A stretch of 64,000 nucleotides of DNA from Streptococcus pneumoniae (GCF_001113365.1 NZ_CKYA01000002.1:1-64000); one strand, 5' to 3'; counted from the stretch's first letter, positions 33,685-43,407 are shown. Notes: generated by a model from the letters alone, not told the origin. A program made the numbers and translations.

Positions 33685-35052
33685 ATGTTTCGAAAAATTT
33701 TAATTGCCAATCGTGGTGAAATTGCGGTTCGGATTATCCGTGCGGCGCGTGAATTGGGCATTGCGACCGTAGCAGTCTATTCAACTGCTGATAAGGAAGC
33801 CCTTCATACGCTTTTGGCAGATGAAGCAGTTTGTATCGGTCCTGGCAAGGCAACAGAGTCTTATCTCAATATCAATGCGGTTCTATCAGCTGCAGTCTTG
33901 ACTGAGGCAGAAGCCATTCACCCCGGTTTTGGATTTCTCAGTGAAAATTCCAAATTTGCTACCATGTGTGAAGAGGTGGGTATCAAGTTTATCGGTCCAT
34001 CTGGCCATGTCATGGATATGATGGGGGATAAGATCAATGCGCGTGCTCAGATGATCAAAGCAGGTGTACCTGTTATTCCAGGTTCGGATGGAGAAGTACA
34101 TAACTCTGAGGAAGCTTTGATTGTTGCTGAAAAAATTGGCTATCCTGTTATGCTCAAGGCTTCAGCAGGTGGAGGTGGTAAAGGGATTCGTAAGGTTGAA
34201 AAACCAGAAGACCTCGTTTCAGCCTTTGAAACGGCTTCTAGCGAAGCCAAGGCCAATTATGGCAATGGTGCCATGTACATAGAACGAGTTATCTATCCAG
34301 CTCGTCACATCGAGGTTCAAATCCTAGGAGATGAGCATGGACATGTGATTCACTTGGGGGAACGGGATTGTTCTCTTCAACGGAATAACCAAAAGGTTTT
34401 GGAAGAAAGTCCTTCGATTGCAATTGGCAAAACGTTACGCAATGAAATCGGTGCTGCTGCTGTTCGAGCTGCAGAGTCTGTTGGCTATGAGAATGCAGGG
34501 ACCATTGAGTTTCTTCTTGATGAAGCCAGTGGCAAATTCTACTTTATGGAGATGAATACTCGTGTACAAGTAGAACATCCAGTAACAGAATTTGTTTCAG
34601 GTGTGGATATCGTTAAGGAACAGATTCGCATTGCGGCAGGTCAGCCCCTGTCTGTTAAGCAAGAAGATATTGTCCTAAGAGGCCATGCCATCGAGTGTCG
34701 TATCAATGCAGAAAACCCAGCCTTCAACTTTGCTCCAAGTCCAGGTAAGATTACCAATCTCTATCTGCCAAGTGGTGGAGTTGGCTTGCGCGTGGATTCA
34801 GCAGTTTATCCAGGCTATACCATTCCACCTTATTATGATAGTATGATTGCTAAAATCATCGTTCATGGAGAAAATCGTTTTGATGCCTTGATGAAAATGC
34901 AACGTGCCCTCTATGAACTAGAGATTGAAGGAGTGCAGACCAATGCAGATTTCCAGCTTGACCTCATTTCAGATCGCAATGTCATTGCTGGGGATTATGA
35001 TACTTCCTTCTTGATGGAAACCTTCTTACCCAAGTATCAAGAAAAAGAATAA
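33685..35052 (+). CDS. accC: Acetyl-CoA carboxylase, biotin carboxylase subunit
   Basis: 455-aa ATP-grasp enzyme carboxylating AccB-bound biotin. N-terminal KILIANRGEIAVRIIRAA; Gly-rich lid KASAGGGGKGIR; catalytic EMNTRVQVEHPVTE. AAGGAGG before ATG 33685. Part of the fab-acc super-operon. Confidence 0.97.
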   Translation: MFRKILIANRGEIAVRIIRAARELGIATVAVYSTADKEALHTLLADEAVCIGPGKATESYLNINAVLSAAVLTEAEAIHPGFGFLSENSKFATMCEEVGIKFIGPSGHVMDMMGDKINARAQMIKAGVPVIPGSDGEVHNSEEALIVAEKIGYPVMLKASAGGGGKGIRKVEKPEDLVSAFETASSEAKANYGNGAMYIERVIYPARHIEVQILGDEHGHVIHLGERDCSLQRNNQKVLEESPSIAIGKTLRNEIGAAAVRAAESVGYENAGTIEFLLDEASGKFYFMEMNTRVQVEHPVTEFVSGVDIVKEQIRIAAGQPLSVKQEDIVLRGHAIECRINAENPAFNFAPSPGKITNLYLPSGGVGLRVDSAVYPGYTIPPYYDSMIAKIIVHGENRFDALMKMQRALYELEIEGVQTNADFQLDLISDRNVIAGDYDTSFLMETFLPKYQEKE

Positions 35053-35088
35053 AATGACTTCAAGAGTTTAAACCGAAAAGGGGAATCA

Positions 35089-35955
35089 ATGGCTCTATTT
35101 AGTAAAAAAGATAAGTATATTCGAATCAATCCCAATCGTTCGGTTAGGGAAAAACCTCAAGCCAAGCCAGAGGTTCCAGATGAATTATTCTCCCAGTGTC
35201 CAGGCTGTAAGCATACCATTTATCAGAAGGATCTGGGAAGTGAGCGTATCTGTCCACATTGTAGCTACACCTTTCGTATTTCTGCCCAAGAACGCTTGGC
35301 TTTGACGATTGATATGGGAACCTTCAAGGAATTGTTTACAGGGATTGAAAGCAAGGATCCCTTGTATTTCCCTGGTTATCAAAAGAAACTAGCAACTATG
35401 CGTGAAAAAACAGGGCTGGATGAAGCCGTTGTGACAGGAACAGCTCTTATTAAAGGTCAGACTGTGGCTCTTGGGATTATGGATTCCAACTTTATCATGG
35501 CTTCTATGGGTACGGTTGTAGGTGAAAAAATCACTCGCTTGTTTGAGTATGCGACTGTTGAAAAATTGCCAGTTGTTCTCTTCACAGCCTCTGGTGGGGC
35601 CCGTATGCAGGAAGGAATCATGAGTCTCATGCAGATGGCCAAGATCTCTGCAGCAGTTAAACGGCATTCAAATGCTGGTCTCTTTTATCTGACCATTTTG
35701 ACAGATCCAACGACAGGTGGAGTGACAGCTTCCTTCGCTATGGAAGGCGATATTATTCTGGCTGAACCACAGAGTTTAGTTGGTTTTGCTGGGCGTCGTG
35801 TCATTGAAAACACGGTTCGTGAAAGCTTGCCTGAGGATTTCCAAAAGGCAGAATTCCTATTGGAGCATGGATTTGTGGATGCTATTGTCAAAAGAAGAGA
35901 CTTACCAGATACCATTGCTAGCCTAGTCAGATTGCATGGAGGGTGTCCTAGATGA
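35089..35955 (+). CDS. accD: Acetyl-CoA carboxylase, carboxyltransferase beta subunit
   Basis: 288 aa. N-terminal zinc ribbon CPGCKHTIYQK..CPHC (about 42-64), then crotonase-like carboxyltransferase domain with FTASGGARMQEGIMSLMQM and GGVTASFAMEGD. The stop overlaps the accA start (ATGA), ensuring equal subunits. Confidence 0.97.
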   Translation: MALFSKKDKYIRINPNRSVREKPQAKPEVPDELFSQCPGCKHTIYQKDLGSERICPHCSYTFRISAQERLALTIDMGTFKELFTGIESKDPLYFPGYQKKLATMREKTGLDEAVVTGTALIKGQTVALGIMDSNFIMASMGTVVGEKITRLFEYATVEKLPVVLFTASGGARMQEGIMSLMQMAKISAAVKRHSNAGLFYLTILTDPTTGGVTASFAMEGDIILAEPQSLVGFAGRRVIENTVRESLPEDFQKAEFLLEHGFVDAIVKRRDLPDTIASLVRLHGGCPR

Positions 35956-36719
35956 ATATTGCAAAAATAGTCAGAGAAGCGCGTGAGCAGAGTCGCTTGA
36001 CAACCTTGGACTTTGCTGCAGGCATTTTTGATGAATTTATCCAATTACACGGTGACCGTTCTTTTCGTGATGATGGTGCAGTTGTTGGTGGTATTGGTTG
36101 GCTTGGAGATCAAGCTGTAACAGTGGTTGGTATCCAAAAAGGCAAGAGTTTACAAGATAACCTCAAACGGAATTTTGGACAACCGCATCCAGAAGGCTAC
36201 CGTAAGGCTCTGCGGTTGATGAAACAGGCTGAAAAGTTTAGCCGTCCAGTTGTGACCTTTATCAATACAGCAGGAGCCTATCCTGGTGTCGGAGCAGAAG
36301 AACGTGGTCAAGGGGAAGCTATCGCTCGCAATCTCATGGAAATGAGTGACCTGAAAGTTCCGATTATCGCCATTATTATCGGTGAAGGTGGTTCAGGTGG
36401 GGCTCTGGCTCTAGCAGTCGCAGACCGTGTCTGGATGCTGGAAAATTCTATCTATGCCATTCTTAGTCCAGAAGGCTTTGCTTCCATTCTATGGAAGGAT
36501 GGCAGTCGTGCCATGGAAGCGGCAGAACTGATGAAAATCACTTCACATGAGCTGTTAGAAATGGACGTGGTAGATAAGGTGATTTCTGAAGCAGGACTTT
36601 CTAGTAAGGAACTGATTAAGAGTGTCAAAAAAGAACTCCAAGATGAGCTAGCTATACTTTTACAAAAACCGCTAGAAGAGCTGTTGGAAGAACGCTATCA
36701 ACGATTTAGAAAATACTAA
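35952..36719 (+). CDS. accA: Acetyl-CoA carboxylase, carboxyltransferase alpha subunit
   Basis: 255 aa. Transfers the carboxyl from biotin to acetyl-CoA with AccD. Motifs FINTAGAYPGVGAEERGQGE and IIGEGGSGGALALAVADRV. It closes the fab-acc cluster; a strong hairpin follows. Confidence 0.97.
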   Translation: MNIAKIVREAREQSRLTTLDFAAGIFDEFIQLHGDRSFRDDGAVVGGIGWLGDQAVTVVGIQKGKSLQDNLKRNFGQPHPEGYRKALRLMKQAEKFSRPVVTFINTAGAYPGVGAEERGQGEAIARNLMEMSDLKVPIIAIIIGEGGSGGALALAVADRVWMLENSIYAILSPEGFASILWKDGSRAMEAAELMKITSHELLEMDVVDKVISEAGLSSKELIKSVKKELQDELAILLQKPLEELLEERYQRFRKY

Positions 36720-36721
36720 TA

Positions 36722-36756
36722 CAAAAACTAGAACTGGCAGTCAGTTCTAGTTTTTA
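36722..36756 (+). terminator. Terminator of the fab-acc cluster
   Basis: AAAACTAGAACT and AGTTCTAGTTTTT pair around GGCAGTC, immediately after accA. Confidence 0.9.
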
Positions 36757-36821
36757 TGTGGTTCTTACTCTGTATCAAGGACGAAGTAAAAAGGTGCTTG
36801 GAAGACCAAACACCTTTTCGA

Positions 36822-37247
36822 TTATTCATTTTCTTCTGTTACAAATTGACTAAGCAGTCCATTGATAAAACGGGCTGATTTTTGATCTGAAAAATTCTTA
36901 GCGAGTTCAATAGCTTCATTGACTGCTACCAGCTGAGGTGTATCAAATGATGTAATTTCAAAGATACCCAAGCGTAGTAAATTTTTTTCGACCAAGGTTA
37001 AGCGTTCAACTGTCCAACCTGACTTGAGATGCTGGTTGATTTGTTTATCCAACTCGTCTTTTTGCGCTTGAACACCAGAAACCAAGTTCAGAAGAAAGGC
37101 AGGGATTTGCACATCTGCATCTTCACGGTCATGTGTGTAGGCAAAGCGACAAGCTGTTTCCATATCTGTACCGAATTCAAGACTCATGAGAGCTTGAAAA
37201 GCGCATTTACGAAGTTCGCGTCTGGATTCTAATAGTGGACTAGTCAT
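36822..37247 (-). CDS. nusB: Transcription antitermination factor NusB
   Basis: 141-aa helical RNA-binding protein supporting rRNA antitermination with NusE. RRELRKCAFQALMSLEF at the N-terminus and AVNEAIELAKNFSDQKSARFINGLL at the C-terminus are typical. The start is ATG 37247 behind GAGGA; the further-upstream start would lengthen the overlap with the Asp23 gene. The 8-bp overlap implies coupling. Confidence 0.95.
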   Translation of the reverse strand: MTSPLLESRRELRKCAFQALMSLEFGTDMETACRFAYTHDREDADVQIPAFLLNLVSGVQAQKDELDKQINQHLKSGWTVERLTLVEKNLLRLGIFEITSFDTPQLVAVNEAIELAKNFSDQKSARFINGLLSQFVTEENE

Positions 37248-37629
37248 TGAGGAAGTCCTCGTCAAACAGATCTTTCAACTCTGGTTTCGGAGTTTTATCC
37301 GGAACGATTCCCGCAACGTGAATATTGACAACAGAAAGTTCCACATCAGCCATATTACGAACAGCGTCCTTAACAGCTTTTTGGATAGCCATAGCAACTT
37401 TAGGTACTTTCACACCGTACTCAAGGTAGAGATAGATGTCAGCAGTTAGCTCTTCGTTGCTTTCTTTTAAGTAGACGCCACGACCAAGAGAGAGTTTTGA
37501 TAGGGTGTCAGATACGGATTTATTTGAAAATGAGTGGACACCATCAACTTTAGCAGTTGCGATGGCAATGATTTTTTCAAGTACACGTGGAGCGATAACG
37601 ATTTCGCCAAATTGTTCTTCAATTCCCAT
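37240..37629 (-). CDS. Asp23/Gls24 family protein, YqhY type
   Basis: 129 aa (IEEQFGEIVIAPRVLEKIIAIATAKVDGVHSF), a clear Asp23-fold protein without a membrane anchor. In Bacillus subtilis yqhY lies beside accB-accC and nusB, and its loss perturbs acetyl-CoA carboxylase; the same neighbourhood (accDA, nusB, efp) is seen here. It lies 21 bp downstream of efp, on the same strand. A role in tuning malonyl-CoA or fatty-acid synthesis is an inference from that synteny. Confidence 0.88.
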   Translation of the reverse strand: MGIEEQFGEIVIAPRVLEKIIAIATAKVDGVHSFSNKSVSDTLSKLSLGRGVYLKESNEELTADIYLYLEYGVKVPKVAMAIQKAVKDAVRNMADVELSVVNIHVAGIVPDKTPKPELKDLFDEDFLND

Positions 37630-37650
37630 AGAATGACCTCTTTCTAGAGA

Positions 37651-38211
37651 TTAGGCACGAGAAACGTAAGTTCCTTCTGCAGTGTTGATGATCAATTTTT
37701 GTCCAGCTTCGATGAAGTCAGGAACGTTGACAACAAGTCCAGTTTCCATAGTTGCTGGTTTACCAGAACCTGTAACAGTAGCACCTTTGATAGATGGTTG
37801 TGTTTCAGCAACTGTCAATTCAACAGTAGTTGGTACAGTTACACCGATTACTTCAGTTCCGTAGAATTGGATTTTCACATCAGAGTTTTCAAGAATGTAA
37901 AGCAATTCATTTTCAACGTTCACGACGGGAATTTCGTATTGGTCGTAAGTTTCAGTGTTCATGAAGTAGGCAGTTTCATCCATTTTGTACAAGTATTGAG
38001 CTGGAACAGTTTCGATAATAGCTTGTTCGAATTTTTCTTCTGGACGGTAGCTTGTATCAAAAGTAGAACCAGTACGGACATCACGCAATTTCATACGCAT
38101 GATTGTGTTCCCTTTACCTGGTTTGTGGTGGCTAGCTTCCAAAACGCGGATCAATTTTCCGTCTGCAGTTTCAAATGTCATACCAGCTTTCAATTTGCTT
38201 GCTTCAATCAT
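37651..38211 (-). CDS. efp: Elongation factor P
   Basis: 186-aa tRNA-shaped factor relieving ribosome stalling at proline runs. The tip loop HHKPGKGN places Lys33 at the usual modification position. Its activity is relevant to the long Pro-rich repeats of the surface protein at the start of the window. First gene of efp-asp23-nusB; AAAGAGGT before ATG, and an extended -10 TGGTAAAAT on the minus strand about 30-45 bp upstream. Confidence 0.96.
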   Translation of the reverse strand: MIEASKLKAGMTFETADGKLIRVLEASHHKPGKGNTIMRMKLRDVRTGSTFDTSYRPEEKFEQAIIETVPAQYLYKMDETAYFMNTETYDQYEIPVVNVENELLYILENSDVKIQFYGTEVIGVTVPTTVELTVAETQPSIKGATVTGSGKPATMETGLVVNVPDFIEAGQKLIINTAEGTYVSRA

Positions 38212-38371
38212 GTTTTTACCTCTTTAATAAATATTATTACTCTTCATTTTACCATAAAATCTTCTGGAAATAAAGCCAAAATAGTTATTGGGAGATGGTA
38301 GGAGCGAAAAAGAATATTGGCTAGTCAGGTGGAGTGGTTAATGTTAAAGAGTATCCACTATATTTCTTCTC

Positions 38372-38522
38372 ATACTCAATGGAAATCAAAGAGCAAACTA
38401 GGAAGCTAGCCGCAGGCTGCTCAAAACACTGTTTTGAGGTTGTGGATAGAACTGACGAAGTCAGTAACCATATATACGGTAATGTGACGCTGACGTGGTT
38501 TGAAGAGATTTTCGAAGAGTAT
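38372..38522. repeat. BOX element 6 (long form)
   Basis: About 151 bp from atactcaatggaaatcaaag to gattttcgaagagtatt. It contains the CTGACGAAGTCAG palindrome and boxA core ACGGTAATGTGACGCTGACG. It lies between divergently ended efp and the dehydrogenase gene. The flanking parts of 38212-38587 show no gene. Confidence 0.9.
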
Positions 38523-38587
38523 TATATTTCAAAAGGCCGAAGTAAGTTTACTCCGACCTGTTAGTATTGTCTTAAAAAGATTGATTT

Positions 38588-39631
38588 TTATTCTGGTTCT
38601 ACCAAAATTTTAATTTGTGACTTATCTTGAGTTAATTCGATAAAGCCTTCTTCGACGATATTTTCCAATTTAATTTTCTTAGTAACCAATTTTTCAGCAG
38701 AGAAGTAGCCTTGTTCCATCAATTCTAATACTTTAGGGAAGATATGACGATAAGCAATGATCCCTTTTAGTGTCTTTTCTTGGATTGCAAATTCATTCGG
38801 ATTGATATTTGCTTCTCGTTCCCAGATAGAGACCACCATGCACTCACCTGCCTTATGTACGGCAGCTAAGGCTTGTCCTAAAACTACTGGCACACCCGTT
38901 ACTTCATAAGAAACATCTACACCACCGTTTGTTAAACGATGAATAGCTTCAACAGCTGTTTCACCTTCTTCCGGACGGACAACGATAGCTCCTAACTCTT
39001 CAGCTTTTGCTTGACGTTCAGGTGATAGTTCAACAGCATAAATCTTAGAAGCACCCGCTGCACGAAGGGCTTCTACAATTAAGAGACCAATCGGACCTAA
39101 GCCAAAGACAGCAGCAGTATCACCAGCTTTTAGTGCTGATTGACGAACTGCATAAACTGCAACAGCAGCTGGCTCAGTGAGAGCAGCTTGCTCATAGCTT
39201 AAGCTATCTGGAATGACATGTACTAAGTCGCCGTCTAAAACACAATATTTGGCAAATCCACCGTCTGCAGCCAAACCGACAAAATTAAGGTTTGGATCCA
39301 AATTATAATTACCAACTAAGTTATTCTTAGCTAGAATTGGTTCTACAGCAACACGATCACCAACTTTAACACGAGTAACATCGCTTCCGACTTCTACAAT
39401 TTCACCAGAAAATTCATGTCCCAATGTTACTGGTGCTTTTTGACCAGAATAGACATGTTCTTCTGTTGGTATGAAGATAGGGCCATCTAAAAATTCGTGG
39501 AGGTCAGTACCACAAATTCCCGTGAATTTAACAGCAACTTTTACTTGGTGCGGAAGTACCTCAGGGACTTCTACTTCTTGAATACGAACATCTTTTGCTG
39601 CATGCCAGCGAGCTGCCTTCATTGTAGCCAT
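38588..39631 (-). CDS. Zinc-dependent medium-chain dehydrogenase, (R,R)-butanediol dehydrogenase-like
   Basis: 347 aa. Catalytic zinc motif GICGTDLHEF and GHEFSGEIVEVG; NAD-binding GLGPIGLLIVEALRAAG. The segment after GDRV lacks the four-Cys structural zinc lobe, as in the butanediol-dehydrogenase subgroup. It probably oxidises or reduces acetoin/2,3-butanediol or a similar polyol. Own promoter with an embedded CcpA cre site. It sits between efp and gatB, a place where I recall no gene in reference pneumococci, so it may be an accessory insertion. BOX6 lies just downstream. Confidence 0.85.
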   Translation of the reverse strand: MATMKAARWHAAKDVRIQEVEVPEVLPHQVKVAVKFTGICGTDLHEFLDGPIFIPTEEHVYSGQKAPVTLGHEFSGEIVEVGSDVTRVKVGDRVAVEPILAKNNLVGNYNLDPNLNFVGLAADGGFAKYCVLDGDLVHVIPDSLSYEQAALTEPAAVAVYAVRQSALKAGDTAAVFGLGPIGLLIVEALRAAGASKIYAVELSPERQAKAEELGAIVVRPEEGETAVEAIHRLTNGGVDVSYEVTGVPVVLGQALAAVHKAGECMVVSIWEREANINPNEFAIQEKTLKGIIAYRHIFPKVLELMEQGYFSAEKLVTKKIKLENIVEEGFIELTQDKSQIKILVEPE

Positions 39632-39691
39632 ATGAATAACTCCTTTTTGTTGCGATTTTTAGTTTTCCTTTTAGGAAACTTTATATGTAAC

Positions 39692-39720
39692 ATTGTAAAC
39701 GCTTTCTGTCTATTTGTCAA
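39692..39720 (-). promoter_or_regulatory. Promoter of the dehydrogenase gene with CcpA cre site
   Basis: On the minus strand, TTGACA (39720-39715), 17-bp spacer, TACAAT (39697-39692). The + strand reads TTGTAAACGCTTTCT at 39693-39707, a full match to the cre consensus WTGNAANCGNWNNCW. It overlaps the -10 and spacer, predicting glucose repression through CcpA. Confidence 0.85.
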
Positions 39721-39749
39721 GAAAAAACCAACCTCAGGGCTGGTTTTTA
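39721..39749 (-). terminator. Terminator of the gatCAB operon
   Basis: AAAAACCAGCC and GGTTGGTTTTTT form a hairpin on the minus strand just after gatB and before the dehydrogenase promoter. Confidence 0.75.
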
Positions 39750-39753
39750 CATA

Positions 39754-41196
39754 TTACTCTTCTTTCAACTTCGCCAATTCTTGGGCAAGTAGTTTAAGGG
39801 CGACTTGTGGGTTGGCTTGGCCTTTGGTTGCTTTCATAAGGAATCCTGTGAAGGCCTTGTCTGCGTTGCGTTTGCCTGACTTGAAGTCGGCAACTGCGGC
39901 TTCGTTATCCGCAAAGACTTGGTGGATGATTGGAATCAAAACAGCTGGATCTGAGATTTGGACCATACCTGCTTTTTCAACGTATTCACGCGCGCCTCCG
40001 CCATTTTTAGCTAGATGGACAAAGACTTTCTTGGCAATTTTAGAAGAAATAGTGCCGTCTTCGATGATGGCAATCATTTCAACCAAGTTTTCTGGTGTCA
40101 ATTCGATTTGTTCCAGCGTCTTGCCTTCAGCGTTTAAGAACTGAGCAACCTCACCTTGGAGCCAGTTAGAAACTTGTTTAGCGTCACCGCCAAGGGCAAC
40201 AGCTTTTTCAAAGAAGTCAGAAGTGACTTTGTTTGCAGTCAACTGGCTAGCATCGTAGTCTGATAAACCAAGGTCAGATACATAACGCGCACGGCGTTCT
40301 TTTGGAAACTCTGGTAACTCTGTACGCATTTCCTCAATCCACTCGTCTGAGATTTCAAAGAGTGGTAGGTCTGGTTCTGGGAAGTAGCGGTAGTCTGCAG
40401 CCCCTTCCTTGACACGCATGAGGATGGTTGCTTTGTTAGCTTCATCGTAACGGCGTGTTTCTTGACGGATTTGACCGCCTGATCGAAGGATTTCAGCTTG
40501 ACGTTGGACTTCGTATTCAAGACCTTTGCGAACGTTTGAGAAGGAGTTGAGGTTTTTCAACTCAGTCTTGGTACCGAATTTTTCTTGACCATAAGGACGA
40601 AGAGAAATATTGGCATCCACACGCATAGAACCTTCTTCCATCTTAACGTCAGAAATGCCAGCGTACTGGATAACTTCCTTGAGTGCTGTCAGATAAGCAT
40701 AGGCCTCCTCTGGCGAACGCATGTCGGCTTCAGATACAATCTCAATCAATGGCACCCCTTGGCGGTTGAGGTCAACATAAGAGTAGCCATCTGTACCGTG
40801 GGTGTTTTTACCAGCGTCTTCTTCTAGGTGAGCACGTTCGATACCGATTTTCTTGGTCGTACCGTCTTCTAGCTCGACTTCAATCCAGCCGTTATAACCG
40901 ATTGGCTCATCAAACTGAGAAATCTGGTAGGCTTTTGGATTATCAGGGTAGAAGTAGTTCTTGCGGTCAAAGTGCATTTTTTTGTGGATGTCCATATTGA
41001 GGGCAAGAGCAGCCTTGATTCCGGCATCGACAACACCTTTGTTGAGAACTGGCAGAACTCCTGGGAAAGACCAGTCAATCACGTTAGTGTTAGCGTTTTG
41101 GTCATTTCCAAAGTGGGCAGAAGTAGGTGAGAAGATTTTTGAATTGGTGTTGAGCTCTACGTGGACTTCAAGTCCAATGACTGTTTCAAAGTTCAT
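39754..41196 (-). CDS. gatB: Asp-tRNA(Asn)/Glu-tRNA(Gln) amidotransferase subunit B
   Basis: 480 aa. Binds the misacylated tRNA and phosphorylates the side chain before amidation. N-terminal [14 protein letters not shown] signature; C-terminal helical YqeY-like tail (about 330-480). Needed because Gram-positives typically lack GlnRS. The stop-start overlap with gatA is a single base. Confidence 0.97.
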
Positions 41197-42662
41197 TAGT
41201 TGTCACCTCCAAAAATCACGGGTTGTTGTTTGTGGTAGTCTGTTGTTGCTTCAAAAGCAGCAGCAGCTTGGTAAATGGTTTCCTCTGAGTATTTAGGACC
41301 AATCAATTGCAGACCGACTGGTAGACCTTGAGAGAAACCAGCAGGAATCGAAATTCCTGGTAGACCAGCTAAGTTGACTGGGATGGTCAAGAGGTCAGCC
41401 AAGTACATGGCAACTGGGTCGTGGTTGAGTGAATCCAAGTCATAGGCAACACTTGGAGCAGTTGGTCCCAAAATCAAGTCATAATCCGCGAAGACTTTTT
41501 CGAAATCTTGGATGATGAGGGTACGGACCTGACCAGCTTTCTTGTAGTAGGCATCGTAGTAACCTGATGAAAGGCTGAAAGTACCTAGCATGATACGACG
41601 TTTCACTTCTTCACCGAAACCTTGGCTACGGCTGTTTACATAGATTTCATCAAGATTAGTCGCATCCTCTGCGCGGTAGCCGTAACGGATACCGTCAAAA
41701 CGTTGCAAGTTTGATGAAGCTTCTGATGAAGCGATGATGTAGTAAACGGCAACACCGTATTTAGAGTGAGGCAGGCTGACTTCTTCGACGATAGCACCAA
41801 GTTTCTCAAAGTGTTTAGCTGCGTTGATGATAGTTTCTTTAACCTCTGGGTCAATACCTTCACCGAGATATTCCTTAGGCAAAGCAATTTTCATACCCTT
41901 GATGTCTTGACCGATTTTTGAGGTAAAGTCGGCAATGCGGACAGGAGCAGAAGTGGAGTCTTTGGCATCTTCGCTAGCAATAGCGTTGAGCAAGAGGGCA
42001 TTTTCCTTAACAGTAGGAGCAAAAGGTCCAATCTGGTCTAATGAGCTACCAAAGGCAATGAGACCGAAACGTGAAACTGTTCCGTAGGTTGGTTTGAGAC
42101 CAACGATTCCGTTGAAGGCAGCAGGTTGGCGGATGGAACCACCAGTATCAGAACCAAGTGACAAGCGGACTTGTCCAGAAGCTACAGCTGCGGCAGAACC
42201 ACTTGATGACCCACCAGGAACCTTGCTGTGGTCCCAAGCATTTTTAGTGGCACCATAGTGTGAAGTCTCACCTGACCCCCCCATGGCAAATTCGTCCATG
42301 TTGGTTTTCCCAACGACAATCATACCTTTAGATTTTGCATTGGAAACGGCTGTCGCATCAAAGATTGGCTCATAGTTGTAGAGCATTTTTGAGGCAGCAG
42401 TTGTGAGAATACCGTCTGTAGAGATATTATCCTTAACAGCAAGTGGAATTCCTGAAAGGACATTATTCGCGTCAATTCCAGCTTCATCAATAGCTTTGGC
42501 TTGAGCAAGAGCTTGTTCCTCAGCGATGGTGACAAAAGCGTTGATAGCTGTTTCGCGAGACTTGATATCTTCAAGCGTTGCTTGTGTCAATTCAGTTGCT
42601 GAAATTTCCTTAGAGACAAGGAGATTATGCAAGTCTTCAATGGTTTTATTGTTGAAAGTCAT
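41196..42662 (-). CDS. gatA: Asp-tRNA(Asn)/Glu-tRNA(Gln) amidotransferase subunit A
   Basis: 488-aa amidase-signature enzyme that releases ammonia from glutamine. Catalytic Lys in [12 protein letters not shown], cis-Ser and Ser nucleophile in [13 protein letters not shown] and [12 protein letters not shown]. Central gene of gatC-gatA-gatB. Confidence 0.97.
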
Positions 42663-42964
42663 TAGGCATCTCCTCCATCGTCTAGGATAGCTGGTACCTT
42701 GATATAGTAGTTGTCTTTTTCAGGTACGTTTTTAAACAAGCGATCGCGGTCTGTTCCTTCTTCGGCCATATCAGGGCGGAGTACGGTCTTACGGTCAGCC
42801 ATAGTTGTAGTAGGTGCGACACCAGTTGTGTCAACTTCGCCCAGCAATTCAACCATGTCAACAATCTTAGACAAGGTAGTCGCAAAGGCAGCAGTTTCTT
42901 CTTCAGAGAATCTTAATTTTGAAAGATTGGCAACGTGTGTTACCTCTTCTTGCGTAATTTTCAT
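42662..42964 (-). CDS. gatC: Asp-tRNA(Asn)/Glu-tRNA(Gln) amidotransferase subunit C
   Basis: 100-aa belt subunit that wraps GatA and GatB together. Typical N-terminus ITQEEVTHVANLSKLRFSEEE, a ~45-residue linker with VLRPD and a C-terminal KVPAILDDGGDA. First gene of the operon; AAAGGATG before the ATG. Confidence 0.95.
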   Translation of the reverse strand: MKITQEEVTHVANLSKLRFSEEETAAFATTLSKIVDMVELLGEVDTTGVAPTTTMADRKTVLRPDMAEEGTDRDRLFKNVPEKDNYYIKVPAILDDGGDA

Positions 42965-43104
42965 CTTGCATCCTTTCGTGAAATGATGATTTTTAGTCTG
43001 TTCTATTTTACCATATTTTCCTATAAATAAGGGAGGGAAAGATGAAAAAAGACAGGTATAGGATGGAGAACGGATTTTGATGATGATTTATTTGAAAAGC
43101 GGAT

Positions 43105-43131
43105 TTCAAAGGGGAAAATATATGGTACAAT
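43105..43131 (+). promoter_or_regulatory. Promoter of the small toxin-like gene
   Basis: Extended -10 TGG-TACAAT (43123-43131) with a weak -35 (TTCAAA, 43105-43110). The predicted start is near 43138, just before the arm AAGACGGTGG. Confidence 0.65.
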
Positions 43132-43230
43132 AGTTTAACAGAGAAGTGAAGACGGTGGTTACGAAATCGAAAGGATGGTGATGCTTATGTGCAGAACCTG
43201 TAAAATCTTAGTAGAAAGGAGTAACCAGAT

Positions 43231-43332
43231 TTGTCACCCTTTGAGGCTTTGACGCTCATGTTTGTAGTTGGTAACTTTGTTATCACGCTCCTGAAGTTCA
43301 TCCTTGAATTGGTAAAAGAGACAAAAAAATAG
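43231..43332 (+). CDS. Holin-like (Hol_Tox) type I toxin peptide, candidate
   Basis: 33-codon ORF starting TTG 43231 behind GAAAGGAG. The peptide starts LSPFEALTLMFVVGNF, continues as one hydrophobic helix (ITLLKFILELV) and ends with the charged tail KETKK. The order (short polar start with FEAL.LM, one membrane helix, Lys-rich end) matches the small putative holin-like toxins of Firmicute type I toxin-antitoxin loci (TxpA/BsrG-like). Hairpins follow its stop, and a convergent antisense promoter lies about 100 bp downstream. An internal ATG at codon 10 would give an implausibly short product. Toxicity is inferred, not shown. Confidence 0.7.
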   Translation: MSPFEALTLMFVVGNFVITLLKFILELVKETKK

Positions 43333-43369
43333 CCGTCCTAACTTTGGCGAGTTAACGAGCTATTTTTTA
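43324..43369. terminator. Bidirectional hairpin at the end of the toxin-like gene
   Basis: AAAAAATAGC and GCTATTTTTT pair across about 20 nt. On the minus strand this is the natural end of the antisense RNA; on the plus strand it may act as a first stop for the toxin mRNA. Confidence 0.65.
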
Positions 43370-43407
43370 GTTATGTAATTACAGCCACCGTCTTAAACGG
43401 CTCTGTA

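Noticed and set aside
37699..38301. 200-codon plus-strand ORF opposite efp
   Set aside because: Shadow of the efp codons (Cys/Phe/Ser-rich, no family pattern); efp on the minus strand is certain.
38334..38564. ORF of 76 codons on the plus strand after efp
   Set aside because: It lies almost entirely within BOX6 and has no ribosome-binding site.
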